Positions 36,182 through 49,681 of a stretch of DNA of 64,000 bases are shown here, piece by piece. The notes under the pieces are model-generated. The model saw nothing but the letters and a program-made list of their open reading frames with translations. It was not told where the DNA came from and searched no databases. Both the position numbers and the translations under genes were made by a program. Position 1 is the stretch's first letter. Each line of letters starts with the position of its first letter. Origin of the DNA: Mercurialis annua (Eukaryota; Streptophyta; Magnoliopsida; Malpighiales; Euphorbiaceae); contig NC_065571.1 in assembly GCF_937616625.2 (NCBI RefSeq), positions 45,059,651 through 45,123,650 of the forward strand, in the 5' to 3' direction.

Positions 36182-37211
36182 CTAATCTAGGGAAATATAA
36201 CGTATTTTTTCTTTGTTCCGGGCAAGATAATGTTGATGCCTCGGCAGAATGGCGATGTGGAACGCTTGCAAAAACTTCGCTTTGATGCCAAGTTAACTTG
36301 GTGTTGACACCAAGTGAACATTTCTTTAACATCATGGTGAGAGAAATCTCTTCTTAGGAAGAGGATAGTCTAGAAAAAATCAATCTCGGGTCGATTTTTC
36401 ATGCAAAAACGCAATAAAATCATTCAAATCATGACATAAGTGTTTGTTTTTGAACATTTTAAGTTTACAACTGCAATACATAATCTCTATGTGGATGGTC
36501 CAATAGAAAAAGATATAAAGTTTTTCAATTGGCATATAGAAAATAGTTGGATATGAATCGTGATATTGTTCTTCATGGATGAAAGTTTTCAATTACTTAT
36601 GGAACGTTTGGAAGGGCTTGTGTTGCCATCCATTATATTATTATGATATGTAAAGCAAAAATCTATAAGACTATATATGATATATTGAAATATATGATTA
36701 TTATGAAAATGGTAGATAGAGGGGATGGTAAAGGTCATGTTAATAGTATGATGTTATATTTTGGGAATTTTAACTATTTAGACATTCCAATTAATATTAG
36801 ATATGAACATGATATAAAAATCAGTATGTGCCTCAATCATATGGTGATTGTTTTTATAAGACTATTATATGTATAACATTCTACGCTCTTATAAAACCCC
36901 ATCAAGAATATTGAAGTATGCTAAAATGATGGATACAATTCATCAAAACCTAACTCAAAATGCAATACATCGATTAGTGAGCTTACTCCATAATCTGCTT
37001 CCTTGAGTCTTCAACATCTGTAACCTTGTTTCGTGCTTAAACATTCCATTCCCATACTAAATTCTTGACAATTACCTCGACAAACTTTACCCATAATTTT
37101 CCTTAATCGAGGATCCTCGGCTTATAAGACTCTGACCCGTACAATTATATGTTAGTAGTATGTGCCATATGACCATTTGATCAATATACATTTATATAAT
37201 CTAATCTTTAT

Positions 37212-37212
<1 letters not shown>
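36182..37212. other. Intergenic DNA, no supported gene
   Basis: Contains a short hairpin pair, CCAAGTTAACTTGG (36288-36301, perfect palindrome) overlapping CTTGGTGTTGACACCAAG (36297-36314). ORFs at 36380-36592 and 36643-36876 show no family features. Confidence 0.4.

Positions 37213-37258
<46 letters not shown>
37213..37258. repeat. (TA)n microsatellite
   Basis: About 23 TA units in a row. Confidence 0.9.
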
Positions 37259-37261
<3 letters not shown>

Positions 37262-38736
37262 ATTTGACTAAATATTTATTTATTACATGTTGTCCTTGAT
37301 AACATTGTGAAAGAATTTATTCAAATGTTAAGATTATGAGTGACCGATTTTTTTATACAAGTGATCTAAGTGCCACTTCACGATCTATTGATCCTATAAA
37401 TAGGGCATCACATTATTCAAGAACGTCACTTTTGTTTATTCTTCGAATTAGTATGAGTTACTTATGAGTGGAGGTAGCAAGACATTCTATTTGATGGAGA
37501 TCAAAATAAACATGTGGACACTCAATAGTTGAGTAGGTCAAACAATGACGGTAGATGACATATACATGGTATTTCAACTAACTCAATATTTGTCATCAAC
37601 TTCATTATTTTATATTTAAATCCTTCGACTTGTGGTGACACGATTATCTTTTACATAAGTGACTAGAGTTTGATACTCCTTATCCTTAAATCTTTCATAA
37701 GCCAGGTTCGCGTGATGTGTTTACTCTAATTAGTTGTATATGGAGATAGGTTCTCAGCCTAGAGAGGACTCTCGTTGAACGATGATAAAATTTTACGCCA
37801 TCTCGAGTTGTTTTTGATGATTGGATTCTTGGCCAAGAGAATATGACTTGTTTAGGAAGAGTTCTAATACTAGAATGGAGTTTCGAGTATAAGTCATATT
37901 TTATCAAGAATTAGAATTGAGAGATGAGGTCATATGATCGAAGCAAGTAATGTGTTTTACTAATCATGACAATAGTCAACATCATAATCTTATAATAAGG
38001 AATTTGAGTGTATGCTAATCATGAACTTTGGTTCATTAAGAATGCATTGTCATTCATTTCTATTTGGATAGTCGTGATATGTAATGCTATATGTTACTCA
38101 TAATTTATGAGAGTTAATAATTAAATGAGAGTATTTAATTATTAAAGTTAAGAAAGGCGTTTTTATGTTTATCATTACCATCTATACGTGAACCTAGTTA
38201 GTCACACATAATAGGGTGTGTGACCAATTATTTTTTAAAAGATCAAATTTGAATAAGACCTTAGCGTGTTTTGAAATTTGGTCTAATTTGAAAACTAAAT
38301 TCAATACAATGACTAATTTGTAAGAGTTATAAATTAGAAGTACCTAATTGTACCTTATCCGAAGTTGGTGGTTAGTGGCTTAAATGATTAATTAGTGGAA
38401 ATAATCATAATTAAGCACATATTCAAATTAGTGTACTTATCCTTCATGGATATGCACCAATGCATGATGATAATGAACTAAGACAATATGATTGTCTAAA
38501 TAGACATGTTATCTCTTTGATTAACACATAAGAATGTTATGTACCTTAAGCATACTAAGTGTTTGACACTTAGCTCTTAAGTGTCACTAAATGTATTAAG
38601 TGTGTGACACTTGCTACATGATGTATCGTATAAAGGAGATGGTGAGTTATAGAATGGGAGGCATTTCTTGACTGTTGAGGAGATAAACCTTCCCAGCATT
38701 GTTATTCTATCATTCAATATCTGGATCTTCCTTTGT
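37259..38736. other. Repeat-derived region with promoter-like and hairpin motifs
   Basis: CTATAAATAGG at 37394-37404 looks like an LTR-type TATA box. Hairpins AAGTGTTTGACACTT (38557-38571) and AAGTGTGTGACACTT (38598-38612) lie near the right end, next to a pol remnant. This may be a decayed LTR, but no matching second copy was found. Confidence 0.35.
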
Positions 38737-39930
38737 TTTTTTTGGTGGAGCCATCTCTATGATGGCCTTGATCTTCACTAAGTTTCCTTCTATTCCTCTT
38801 TGAGACACCATGTATCCTAGCAACTTCACTCATTCGACGCCAAATGTGCATTTATCGGGGTTCATTTTCATGTTGAATTTGTCGAGTATCTCTCCCATAG
38901 CTTGGAGGTCATTTAGATGATCTTTTTCCCATTTGTTCTTTATTATACATCATCCACGTACACCTCCATAGTTTTCCCTATTTGGTCTTTGAACATGACT
39001 TTATCAACCTTTAGTAGGTTGCTCATGCATTTCTCAATCCAAAAGGCATCATCAAATAACAACCGTACCTTCATCTGTCATCAAGCTTGTTTTGGATTTA
39101 TCCTCTTCCTTCATTGGGATTTGATTGTACCCTTGCGCCATGTCTTCCATGTTATAGATTTTATAGCATGCAGTGGCGTACACCAGCTGGTCGATGTTTG
39201 GTAACATAAAACAATATTTGGGATAAGTTTTGTTAAGATCTGTAAAATCCACACACATGCGGGCTTTCCACTAGCTTTTGTGACCAGTACTACGTTGGCC
39301 ATCCATTCTGGATATTTAATGGGCTTGATAAACCCTACATCTCGCAGCTTCTCTACTTCCTCTGCGATTTTCTTTTGTCGTTCCTCGGAGTGTGTTCGTT
39401 TCTTTTGTTTAACTGGCTTGGTTGTTGGGTCCACGTTCAATTTATGACAATCGATCTCCATATCTACTTCTCTTATCTCCGAGGCTTTGGTCGCGAAGGT
39501 CTGTGAGAGATTTTTGAGTACTTCTTTTATTACTCCCTTTATATGTTCGGAAACTTCAGTTCCAAGTTTCACTGTTTTTCCTGGGCAGATTTCTCATATT
39601 TCTGTATCTCCAACTGGCCATGACATCAGTTTTCACATGGGAGAACAAGTATTTCGTCTATTTGTAGGAGTTCTACCATGAAAGCCCTATGACATTCCTC
39701 TTCTGCTTTTAGGTCTCCGGCTATGATGACTATTCCTTCCGCTGTGGGGAGCATCATCTTCGAATTCTCGATGTCTATTGCCGCTCCTGATTCGTACAAG
39801 AATGGCCGCCTTATTATCATGTTGTATGGTAGCCTCTTGTCCACTATATGGAATAGGGTGGAAACTGTTTTCCCTATTCCTTGACCGCTTCCAAACAATA
39901 ATTGAATGATAATGGTGCCCATCTAATGTA
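38737..39930 (-). pseudogene. Ty3/gypsy (Tat-type) protease-reverse transcriptase remnant
   Basis: From 39922 leftwards: protease C-terminal region (HIVDKRLPYNMIIRRPFLYESGA), linker with DCHKLNVDPTTKPVKQKKR, EEVEKLRDVGFIKPIKYPEW and NVVLVTKASGK, then RT core CVDFTDLNKTYPKYCFMLPN, GYNQIPM, the catalytic YVDDV (38946-38960) followed at once by a stop, and KLLGYMVSQRGIEGNLVKIKAI (to about 38750). The parts lie in three frames with stops, so the gene is dead. RNase H and integrase are absent. The motif wording is that of the Tat/Retand/Ogre group. Confidence 0.85.
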
Positions 39931-40261
39931 GCCTTATTCCTCCCGTCCCTTTGACTTCTTTTCGTTGTAGCCTTATCTCGATCTTACTTCCACCGGAGGC
40001 TCGATATGCGTCCCATGTTGCAATGTTTGTAGCTTCTCCCAGATCTACGGATATCTGCCGTAGCATTCTTCCTAGCACTTCCGCCTCCATCAATAGCGAT
40101 TCTCCCTTGGCTTCTCTCCGTTCCTCCGTACATACATTATATAACTACTCATCAGAGCTATCTGTTTGCCCCGTTTGTACCGCTTGTGATTCACTTCTCG
40201 CTCGCCTCTTGTGGTCTTTGCCAGTTCGTTTGGGTTAAAGTATTTTCGTAATATCTGTCTG
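39931..40261 (-). other. Sequence upstream of the pol remnant
   Basis: Probably the gag-protease part of the same dead element; the minus strand is partly open but no motif is clear. Confidence 0.3.
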
Positions 40262-42901
40262 GTGGTTGGTGTTGGTCATTTACCGCAAGTGACGGTATCG
40301 CAACTTGTAATATCCGTAAGTACGGAGTCGAATCCACTAGGATGAGAGATTTGACGAGAATGAAAACCGATTTTGAATTTCAATTTGTTTAGCAAACGAG
40401 CATTTGTTTTTGAGTAACAATTAACAGAACTAAAACCAAACAAGTAACAATTATAATTATAAAAAGAAACGATTAATAAACTCAAAAACTAAATGAATTA
40501 CGGGTTAAAAACAATAATTAAAAGGCGCCTAGAGGTTGCTAATCATGTCAAACGAATCCTAGGTAATTTGGGTTGGCTATTGGTATTGGTTCGTATTAAG
40601 CTATCCAAAAGCATCAACTTCGCTCCCTTGAGTCTAAAGTTGAAAGAAGCGACGCTTGGTTAACACACCGAAATCTAAATCGCCATCGCGTAATTAGATT
40701 TCGATAATACTAACCAAACACGATTAATTTGCAAGCTTAATAACCACCTAATTCCTAAACTGCCCTCGCGTGGTTAGGTCCTAGGTTCGTGATTAACTAG
40801 GCCCGTCTAATTAAGTGGCCATCGCCCAAGTAATTAGAATAGGAACATAGATTAATAGATCAAGTTAATCTAAGCATTAAGCCCCAATAATCACAACAAA
40901 CCCTGACCCAACACCTAACCTAGTCACCTAATCAACAACATAACAATCATAACAACCCCTAAACTAGAGGGGTTTAGCTACACATCATCAACATCACACA
41001 TCTAATTAAACAAGAGTAAAAAGTGAACATAGAGTAGAGATTTAATACCTTTGAGTAATTGATAAGAGCTAAGAGCATTAAATAGATAATGAAGCTTCAA
41101 TAAATGAACTATTATTTGTATTGATTCAATATCCAAAAATACCAATATCTGGAATAACATAAAGAACACAAAGAACAAAGATGATTCTTGCCTAAAATAG
41201 AGATAACACAAAGAACAAAAAACTAGAGAATATTTTGAAATCTTACAATAATCATTAATACCATGAACTAGAGATAAAGTTGTTTATATAGTACTAACAA
41301 AAGAGGAAATAAAAGACAACTATTACAAGAGTGTTTGGCCAAATATGGAAGTGGGCCTCAAGCCTTTATATTGAGAATTGAAGTCTGAAGTGCCTTCAAA
41401 GGCCTTGTCTCGATCCGAGACAACAACTATTCTGAAGGGTCTCGGATCGAGACAATGTATTCTGCCCCTCGTTTGATTGTGTCTCGATCCAAGACACTAA
41501 GTTAGGGGGGGAGTGTCACGGATTGAGACACCCTATTCCAACCCGCTTTCTTCGCTCTATTCGCTTCTCGGCTTCGCTTCTTTCTCACTTCCATTGATTC
41601 TTCCTTTCTTTACGCTAAAAACTCTCCAAAATGCTTCAATGTTCTGGAAAGCTTAAGCACATAATAAGGCACACAAACACCTCAAAATGTGAGATAAAAT
41701 ACATTAAAACATAAACGACTCGAGTAAATAAGAGTATTTTACTCCTATCAAACCTCCCCACACTAACCCCTTACTTGTCCTCAAGCAAGAAATGAACCTT
41801 ACTCGAGGACGCATGCTAACTAATGAACTCACACCCACAATGTATCAATCATAATGCTCCAACTAATGAATGCTCGAATGAATGCTTCCCGAACCAACAA
41901 CTAATGATGATGCAAACAAGTGATCAATGCAATGTCAATAACATAAGTTGATAACATCAAAATTACAATCATGAAAGCATGCTTATTGACATATTTTACA
42001 CTACAAACTGGCCATCATATGCGGGACGTGTAAGCGAATCAGATACAAGCTATGTTGGGCACAGCAAGGCATAATTGGTCTAACTTCAAGCAATGGCGTA
42101 TGCCTCACTAGATTTCGCTCGCACAAGATCTGGACTCCATTACTTAGTTCGGTTTCTGAAAATTATCAAATGGTCTTAAATGAGTTGTAACCGGGCTAAG
42201 GGTTAGGGGTAGGTAAAAGGTAGATTTGGCTAAAAACTTGACTTCAAAAACATATGCACTTTCAATTTGATCTAGCTTAGAAATTTTACACACAAGTGAA
42301 TTTTTTCTCAAAATAATATTTTTATGCCTTTATTTATTCTTTCTTTTTTTATTTTTCTTCTATTTTTCTCTTTTTTTCCTTTTTTTACTTTTTCTTGTTT
42401 TCAAGTCATTTCTTGTTTGTAAGCTTAAGTTCACAAATCTACTAGATCATCAAGCTAGAGTTTCCATCTATTTTTATGTGAGTTAATCAAGTCAAATTTA
42501 AGGCATTTAAGAGGTAAAATTTTGAAAAGGTTAATGTGTGTGAAAATTGTGGTTCAAAATAAAAATTGGTTAAGGCTCAAAATTGTAGTATCTAAGGGTA
42601 AAAGGGTAAACTTTTTGAGTGGGTTGAAGAAGTGTGTAATCCTAATTGCCATTATCACCTAATTGTCAAAAACTCAACAATGCAATCTTGCCCGGACATA
42701 GGAGCAAGTTCTAGGATTAAAACACGCAAAAACACAACAAGTATAGGCTCAAAATTTCAAGAATTAGGTGTGTTTTTACCATTGCTAAATTTACAACAAC
42801 TATGCCAAGGATGGCCAATTTCCCTAGAATTCAACAATATTACTGCATACACATCATGTTTCCGCATCAGGATAGGTTCATCATGCTTAGGGTCAATTAT
42901 C
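40262..42901 (+). mobile_element. LARD-like non-coding repeat, truncated by element 3
   Basis: Starts near CGCAAGTGACGGTATCGCAA and GAGTCGAATCCAC, and later has CCTCCCCACAC...TTGTCCTCAAGCAAG and a long T-rich tract (42300-42420). These blocks recall a widespread non-coding plant retroelement. No ORF, primer site or LTR pair is visible. Element 3 starts at its right edge (42902). The class is uncertain. Confidence 0.4.
41406..41531. repeat. Hairpin cluster in the LARD-like repeat
   Basis: Four hairpins: TGTCTCGATCCGAGACA (41406-41422), GGTCTCGGATCGAGAC (about 41438-41453), GTGTCTCGATCCAAGACAC (41479-41497), GTGTCACGGATTGAGACAC (41513-41531). All are built on TCTCG/CGAGA arms, as in the LTR of element 3. 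Confidence 0.8.
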
Positions 42902-45627
42902 TGTCACGACCCAATTTCATGAATCGTGACCGGCGCTAGGGTATGGGTATGGTTGTACCAAAACCCGTAGCAAGTCTCGCGGAAATTAAATAAACATTTA
43001 AACCTGCAGAAAACTGCTCGGGGGCAACCGAGACTCCAATCTAAGTCTAGCAATTTATAATACACTTCTAATATAAATAACTTAAGTATCTGAAATATTC
43101 CAAAACATGCCTTAAATATAATAATAAAATATTCCAGTGTAAACATGCTAATAATAAACAATCGGTCTAATCGATAATCCCAATGCAATAACAAATCTAA
43201 TATATAAACTAGTTCTACTGCGGTCTAAGAGTTTGAAAACAGAAACTAGTTTAATAACATAAAAACCTCCGTGGAATCAAAAGAATCGGAGTGGACCGGC
43301 TTTCAAATCATAAACCTGGAAAATTTGGGAAAACAACGGGGTCAGATATACTGAGATGAGTTCGCAATACTATTTATATTTATTAAGTTTAAAACCCTTA
43401 AATCAAAATATTTCTATACTAATATAATATGATTATGAAAAACAGTACTGAAATGATCCCAGCGTAAGTATGACATAGCATACCGATAAACCCAGAGTGG
43501 ACGGGAACAAATCCTCGTCATAAATATATACCAGCGTAAGCAAGACTTTAGTCTGCCGTTTCCCAGAGTACTCACCGGTGCACACAGTCTCGATACAAGC
43601 CTATCGAGTAGCTCGTTTCAATCCAGATCTATAATCCGTAAAAACAGTTCACAAACATTTATAATATTAAAATACGATGCGGTACTTAATAAAGCGGTAA
43701 ATAGCACTACAAACTCACTGCTTGCTTATCCACGTAATCTTGGCAAACAGCTAACCCTGCGTAGACTCCGAAGCACGAGCAGTCGACGGGTCTAAAATAA
43801 TAAATAGGTTAATATCCGTACGACCCCTAACTCTAAGATCACTAGACACCACGTAAGACTAGTACAATTAAATAACTAGATAAATCACAGAGAAACACAA
43901 TTCTCAAATAAATTGAATGCCGTAATTAATTCAAGACTATTGAGTTCGCACTTAAATCCAATCCGAAAATATTACTAAAATAATATTTAATTGATAAATA
44001 AAATCAATTCCTCAAATAGTGGGATAGCCGAGTTTTTCAAAACTACCAAGCTAAACCCACATGTCGGTGACCCAAGTCCAAACCGACCCAACTGATATTC
44101 CAAAATTTATAAACCACAGTTTATAATTAATATTAAATAAAATATTAATTAATATCAAAATAGAACTCAATAGCTTGAAATCCAAGTAATTAAATATTAC
44201 CGGCAAATATCTCAAATAATTAATTAACTAAATAAAGCAACAATATGAATTTAATTCCAAAGGCATTCTAAGCCAAAAATATCAATTTAACAATTAAATA
44301 ATAATTAACAATAATTATTATTTTAGTTTTTAAATAACACGAATATTATTTTTTTAGGTCTTAATTTAATATACAAATATTGACAAACTTTCAAATTAAA
44401 AGAAATTCCCAAATTCCTATTTTATATAGTCACATATAAAATTACATATAATCCATAATAAGTTTAATATTAATTTAAATTTAAAAATATTAAAGCCCAA
44501 AATAATTTTAAATTATAAATAATAGTATTATTTAAAACGTCAATTGATAATTCGAAATCAATTTCGTAGATTAAAATCAAAATCAATTCAAAACAGTTAA
44601 TAAATAAGCTTAGAAACTTATTTAATTAAGTCACAAGAATTTAGTGATCAAACCATTCTTTTAGCCAAAGCAAAAACAAAACAGTCAATCATATATTGAC
44701 AACACACCCTCTTCAACCAATACAATCTCACACAATCAATTAATACCCAACCTGCCAACCATCATCATCAACAGAATCAATTTCATCACAAAACTCAAAA
44801 TTCGAATTGCAGAACAAGACATGAACTCAAGCTTAATATAATCAACCTTTAAAGGCATAAGAAGCTCAAACAAGAACAAATCAGTAAGCATGAAGGTTAC
44901 CACAAGAACTTCATTCATTAACAGCAAGTAACCATGGCAGGATATAAGAACTAAAATAAAATCGAAACTAAACCCAAAGTGATACACACAAGATCGATTC
45001 GGAAAGTACAAGCTAAGAGCTAACAATTGACAACCAATAACTCAAGAGATAAAAGCATTAAAACAGCAGAATCCAAGGCCAAAAAGGGTTGAACCAAATC
45101 GGCAGTAGCTTAACATGACAAACAGAGAACAAGAACAGTTTATACAAACTTAAAACGGTGAACCGTACGGCGATTGAAACGAAATAATATACGTACCGTT
45201 TGGCGAATTCAAGATAGGGAATTGTAGAGGCGTGAGTTTACTTTCACGGGGACGAGACGGATCTGATTTCGATCTAAAAACGGCTACAAACGGATCAAAA
45301 TACTAAGAGATAGATTTGGAAATCAAAACAGTAAATAAACATTAAACGATAAAACGGCGGCGACTGATACGGGATTGTCTACGTACCGTTCAATAAAACT
45401 AAAGAGCAAGGTCGTAGAGAATCGAGTCTACTATCTTAGGGATGTGACGGCACTGGATTCGATCTAAAAACGAATGAGAACGAATCTATTTATGGGGTTG
45501 TCGCTATTAACAAAAACTGAAAACAAAAACTCAAGAACTTGCCGAATACAATCAAGGTTTGAGGAGAAATGTAGCAGCGATTTCAGAGAATTTAGGAGCA
45601 CAATTGATGGCTTAGGTTTTATGAATA
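42902..45627 (-). repeat. Element 3, 3' LTR, major part
   Basis: Reads TGTCACGACCC at the left edge (the LTR's 3' end on the minus strand). It is broken after ATGAATA by element 2 and continues at 54987. The 96-codon ORFs in it are present in both LTRs but show no family. Confidence 0.88.
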
Positions 45628-48128
45628 TGTAATACCCCAAAATAATTAATTAGCTAATTGGACCACGTGTCCAATTTTGAGTCGTCAGAGTGACAACATC
45701 GGAAAGTTATCCGATAAAATTAAAATAAATAAGTTTTAAATAGGCCGGTTTTGAGAAATTAGTTATACGGAAATTAAGGTTATATTTTAATTCTAAAGTT
45801 AGAATTGGAATTAAAAGGAAAAAATGTCAAGAAAAGCCCAAAATAAAGTGCAGGAACCAAAGTGGTAATTTAGCCACTTTGTGTCGAAAATAGAAATATT
45901 GGAATTTGACGGAAAGTACTAATATCGAGCTTGGTATTATTTATCGGATATAAATAATACGTATAAGTCGTAATAAAATAGTTTAACGATTTAGCTATGG
46001 ACTAAATCGTAGGATTGAAAAGTTTGAAGGATAAATGATAAGAAACAAAAAGAACAAGGACTCAAATGAGCTTTTAGCCAAATCATATATAATTAAGGAA
46101 ATATGAAATGAAGATCAGAGAAGGATCGAGAGAATTGTGAGGTTTCGCCGATTACGTTATTTCGCCGCCGTTTCTCCGTACGACGTCCGATTCACGTGAT
46201 TTTCGCGGCAATCTCTTCGGAATTCAATCCTCTACTGATCTTGAGCTTCATTTCAAGGTAAAATTTCGGGAATTGGTGCTGAAATTGAGTTATTTGGGCT
46301 GTTTTAGTTTAGGAATTGGAATTATGGATTTAAACTTGATTTTAGCGTTTTTGGAGAAACAAAGTTACGGGTTTTGTTGGAAACGGAGAAATTGACATGT
46401 ATGGCAAGTGATAGCATGACGGGAAGCCCGGAAACGATGTTTCCGGGGACTGCGTGCAGATTGCACGTGGTGTGCGATCGCACACCCGTGGTGTGCGAAC
46501 GCACACCTGTGATGGTGTGCGAACGCACACCAGTGGTGTGCGAACGCACACCAGTGAAGGTGTGCGAACGCACACCCACAGTGTGCGGACGCACACCGGT
46601 GTGCGAACGCACACCCATGGTGTACGAACGCACACCACCTTGTGCAGACGCGTATTTCATGAGGGACTAAAACAGACTTTTGTCCGAGGGACTGAAATAA
46701 ACTTAGCTCGACGTTTTACGCGAGTGACGATAATGTAAAGTATTAAAAGAAATATATAACTCTCGGATACAAGAAGTAGTATTTAATACGTCGTGGACAC
46801 GACTAAGAGTTTCTGAATACGAGAGTAATACAAAGAATGAAACCAATAGTTAAATTATGAAAGTATTATATGTATTAAAGTATAAAGTGCACGTCTAATC
46901 AAAAACAATGTACCAGACGTGTCAGCGAATAGCGGAGTCAGTAGAAGCGGACTAGCGGGGGCATACCATCAGATCGATCATATCATTTCTTGGTTTGCGG
47001 TCACTGTGAGTTGCACTTTACTTTCGTGTATTATATATAAAGTTATTTTATATAAATACGTACACTGTTTTTACGCATCGCATGTTATATGATTTGATTG
47101 AATGTTATACGTTTATTTAATTTCTGTATATAAGAACTAGTATGCGATCCGATGAAACTAGCTACCTATTGGGTGTCAATAGGCTGTGTGATCACCAGTA
47201 TCGAGTCAGTCTAGTATATTTGCATTTGAGAAACGACTTGACACAGCTGGGAGCTGTTGATGATTATAAAATTTATGTGGCTGGGCCACCAGCGAGTTAG
47301 ACTCGCGATTGATATTTACGATTGGGTATATGATTTAGATACGCAGAGTGAACTCGGCTACGGTGTAGCCTGGAAGTCCCCGTATCTAGTGGCTGGGCCA
47401 CCAGCGAGTTAGACTCGCAATTGATATTTACGTTTGGATTGAATGATATGTGATTATTCGAGAGATGAGTCGCATGCTAGGATATTAGTTTCGTACGGAT
47501 CAAATACCTGTTTATATGTTTTACATTAATATTTTCTTGAGATGCGATGCTATGTATTTATATTAATACCGTTAGTAAATGCAAACTCACTCAGTATTTC
47601 CCCAAATACTGACCCCTCACCTTTGATGTCTTTCAGGTGCTTAGCTTGTGGGCTTAGCTAGAGACCAATTTTGGAGTACAGAAGTCATCTGTATATGTTA
47701 GTTTATGACTTCTGTTAATGCTGCAGTAGTGGTCCGGTGTCAGCAGAATAGTAGCCTAGTCAGCAGTTTTATTTTGATTGTACATATCGACTGCTGTCTT
47801 TGTTTATATGTTTTTGATAGGCTACGTGTTTGTATATGATCCACGGCCCCAGATGCCGGTGTGACAGTTTGAGACACTAACTGCGGTGTATTGTACCGCG
47901 AGGCCAGTTCGTACAGGGTACGGTAACTAGAGCCCGCGAGGTTTTGAAACAGTTAGTGTGTATATTTGGTAATATGTTATATACGAGTATTGGCTTCCGT
48001 TGTTTGTTGTTAATTGTTTATTTTATATTTGCGAAAAATTAATTGTGATTTTAGGCTTGCTACGGGTTCCGGAGCTACCACTCCCGTTCCCTAGCGCCGG
48101 TCGCGGCTCAATAGTTTGGGTCGTGACA
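45628..48128 (+). repeat. 5' LTR of element 2
   Basis: TGTAATACCCC...GTCGTGACA, 2,501 bp; eight-unit palindrome array at 46469-46636. Confidence 0.92.
46469..46636 (+). repeat. Palindrome array in the 5' LTR of element 2 (8 units)
   Basis: Same eight units and spacers as in element 1. Confidence 0.9.
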
Positions 48129-48562
48129 AAGTTGGTATCAGAGCAGTTTGGTCCAGTTACCACTGCAAGTTTATTTCAATGTTTGTTTGAGAGCAGTTTG
48201 GTCCAGTTACCACTGCTAGAGTTGTCTGATTGTTTGTTTGACAGGGAGTAATTGTCAGTAAGTATACCTAGGAACTACTGCAGCAAGAGTCAGACCGTGG
48301 TTGTCTGTAATTGTGTTAGATGTGCATTAGTAGTACGTGGCATTACGCGCGCGAACCAGGACTATTAAGATAGTAAGTGAATAGTATCTGTTCATGCAAA
48401 CGGCTAAAGCAATTAAGTATGTGTTTCTTATGTTAAGATTTAGAAGGTGGTTACATGTTTACAAATTATGAACAATTGAGAGGGTTAAGTATTTACTACT
48501 CGCGTTGCGATTGTTAAGTGATTATCTGCTTGCGAATTACGTGCAGTTGGACTAAATGCTAA

Positions 48563-49681
48563 ATGTTTACAGCATTACATAAAGCTGATTTTGGAATTGC
48601 GTGTGAAATGGGCTCAGATGGTCGCTTACGTTCGAAATTGTTTCTTTTCAGCATGTCTGGGCAAAACGGAGCTCAGTCGCATGCTGAGGAAGAACGGGAG
48701 GAAGCGCCTCCTATATTTCAAAACGGGTTTCATAATGAAGTAGGCGAGCCATCTGGGGTCCATCAGAATGGATTCCACGCAGATAATGGAACATCACCAG
48801 AAATATATCAAAATGGTTTTATGTCTGTGTCAGAGATAGGTAGTTCTTCCAGAAACAGAGTTAGAGAACATTCGCCGGAGATTGAATACAGCGAAGAAGA
48901 GGAAGAAGAACCGGAGGAAGATCCGGAAGAGGATCTTGAAGAAGATCCTGAGGAAGATCCTGAGGAGGATCCAGAAGAAGAATTGGAAGAAGAAGCAGAA
49001 GAAGAAAATCCTCAGGAAGAAGAGTTTGAAGAAGAAGAAGAGTTAGATGAATTAGATGTCGAGGAATACAGAGGTGACTATTTCTGGTCAAGTGTGCGGA
49101 GATACCGCAATTTGAGGGAAGATGCGGACATAGCTAACGGTCAGGCGCAGATAGCCTTAAATCAGGTTAGGAGGCAGATGCGTTCTTTTTCTAGAGGGAT
49201 GTTAACTGTAGGAGCGTACTCTACTGATTTTCTGCGGATGGCAGAGGGAGTTCCTAATCTGAATGAAGACAATAGGACCATTAATCGCAGATATGTCAGG
49301 GGTTTAGGACCTCAGTTTGATGAGCTATATGAGCATGTAGACGAACATTTCAGCACGCTTACCACAATGGCCCGTAGAATTGAAACAGAGCATGAATGGT
49401 CGGGTGACCCGATACGACCTTATTACTTTAGACGTGAGTACCACCCAGATTACGTTAGTACGTCCTCCAGAACTACAACCAACCCTTACTTTGTGCAGAG
49501 AGGGGGACGAAACTCAGGTAGAACAGTTAGGGGCCGACATACTGGCGTAGTTATTAGGGAACCTAACGTTCCGCGTCAGGCACCTCCAGGTATTAGCAAT
49601 TTATATGCTTTCCGTAATTGTGTTTATGTGTGTATTATTGTGTTGATATATTTGCTGCATTGCATAATAGAATGTCAGTAA
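48563..49681 (+). CDS. Gag-like acidic protein of element 2
   Basis: 372 residues, sister to the ORF at 12473-13591 in element 1. The only amino-acid difference I see is Gly for Glu in HADN(E/G)TSPE. Same probable inner start (Met31, 48653) after a TTTCTTTTCAG acceptor-like tract. It has the three QNGF motifs, the Glu/Asp tract, the gag-like FLRMAEG...RRYVRGLGPQFDEL region and the Arg/Gly-rich segment. No protease or polymerase follows. The intact frame in two separate insertions indicates that the source copy was under selection for this protein, or had very little time to decay. Confidence 0.75.
   Translation: MFTALHKADFGIACEMGSDGRLRSKLFLFSMSGQNGAQSHAEEEREEAPPIFQNGFHNEVGEPSGVHQNGFHADNGTSPEIYQNGFMSVSEIGSSSRNRVREHSPEIEYSEEEEEEPEEDPEEDLEEDPEEDPEEDPEEELEEEAEEENPQEEEFEEEEELDELDVEEYRGDYFWSSVRRYRNLREDADIANGQAQIALNQVRRQMRSFSRGMLTVGAYSTDFLRMAEGVPNLNEDNRTINRRYVRGLGPQFDELYEHVDEHFSTLTTMARRIETEHEWSGDPIRPYYFRREYHPDYVSTSSRTTTNPYFVQRGGRNSGRTVRGRHTGVVIREPNVPRQAPPGISNLYAFRNCVYVCIIVLIYLLHCIIECQ

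Noticed and set aside
44736..45026. 96-codon minus ORF, repeated at 62004-62294 (and another pair at 42904-43194/60173-60463)
   Set aside because: Present in both LTRs of element 3 simply because LTRs are duplicates; no domain or codon signal.
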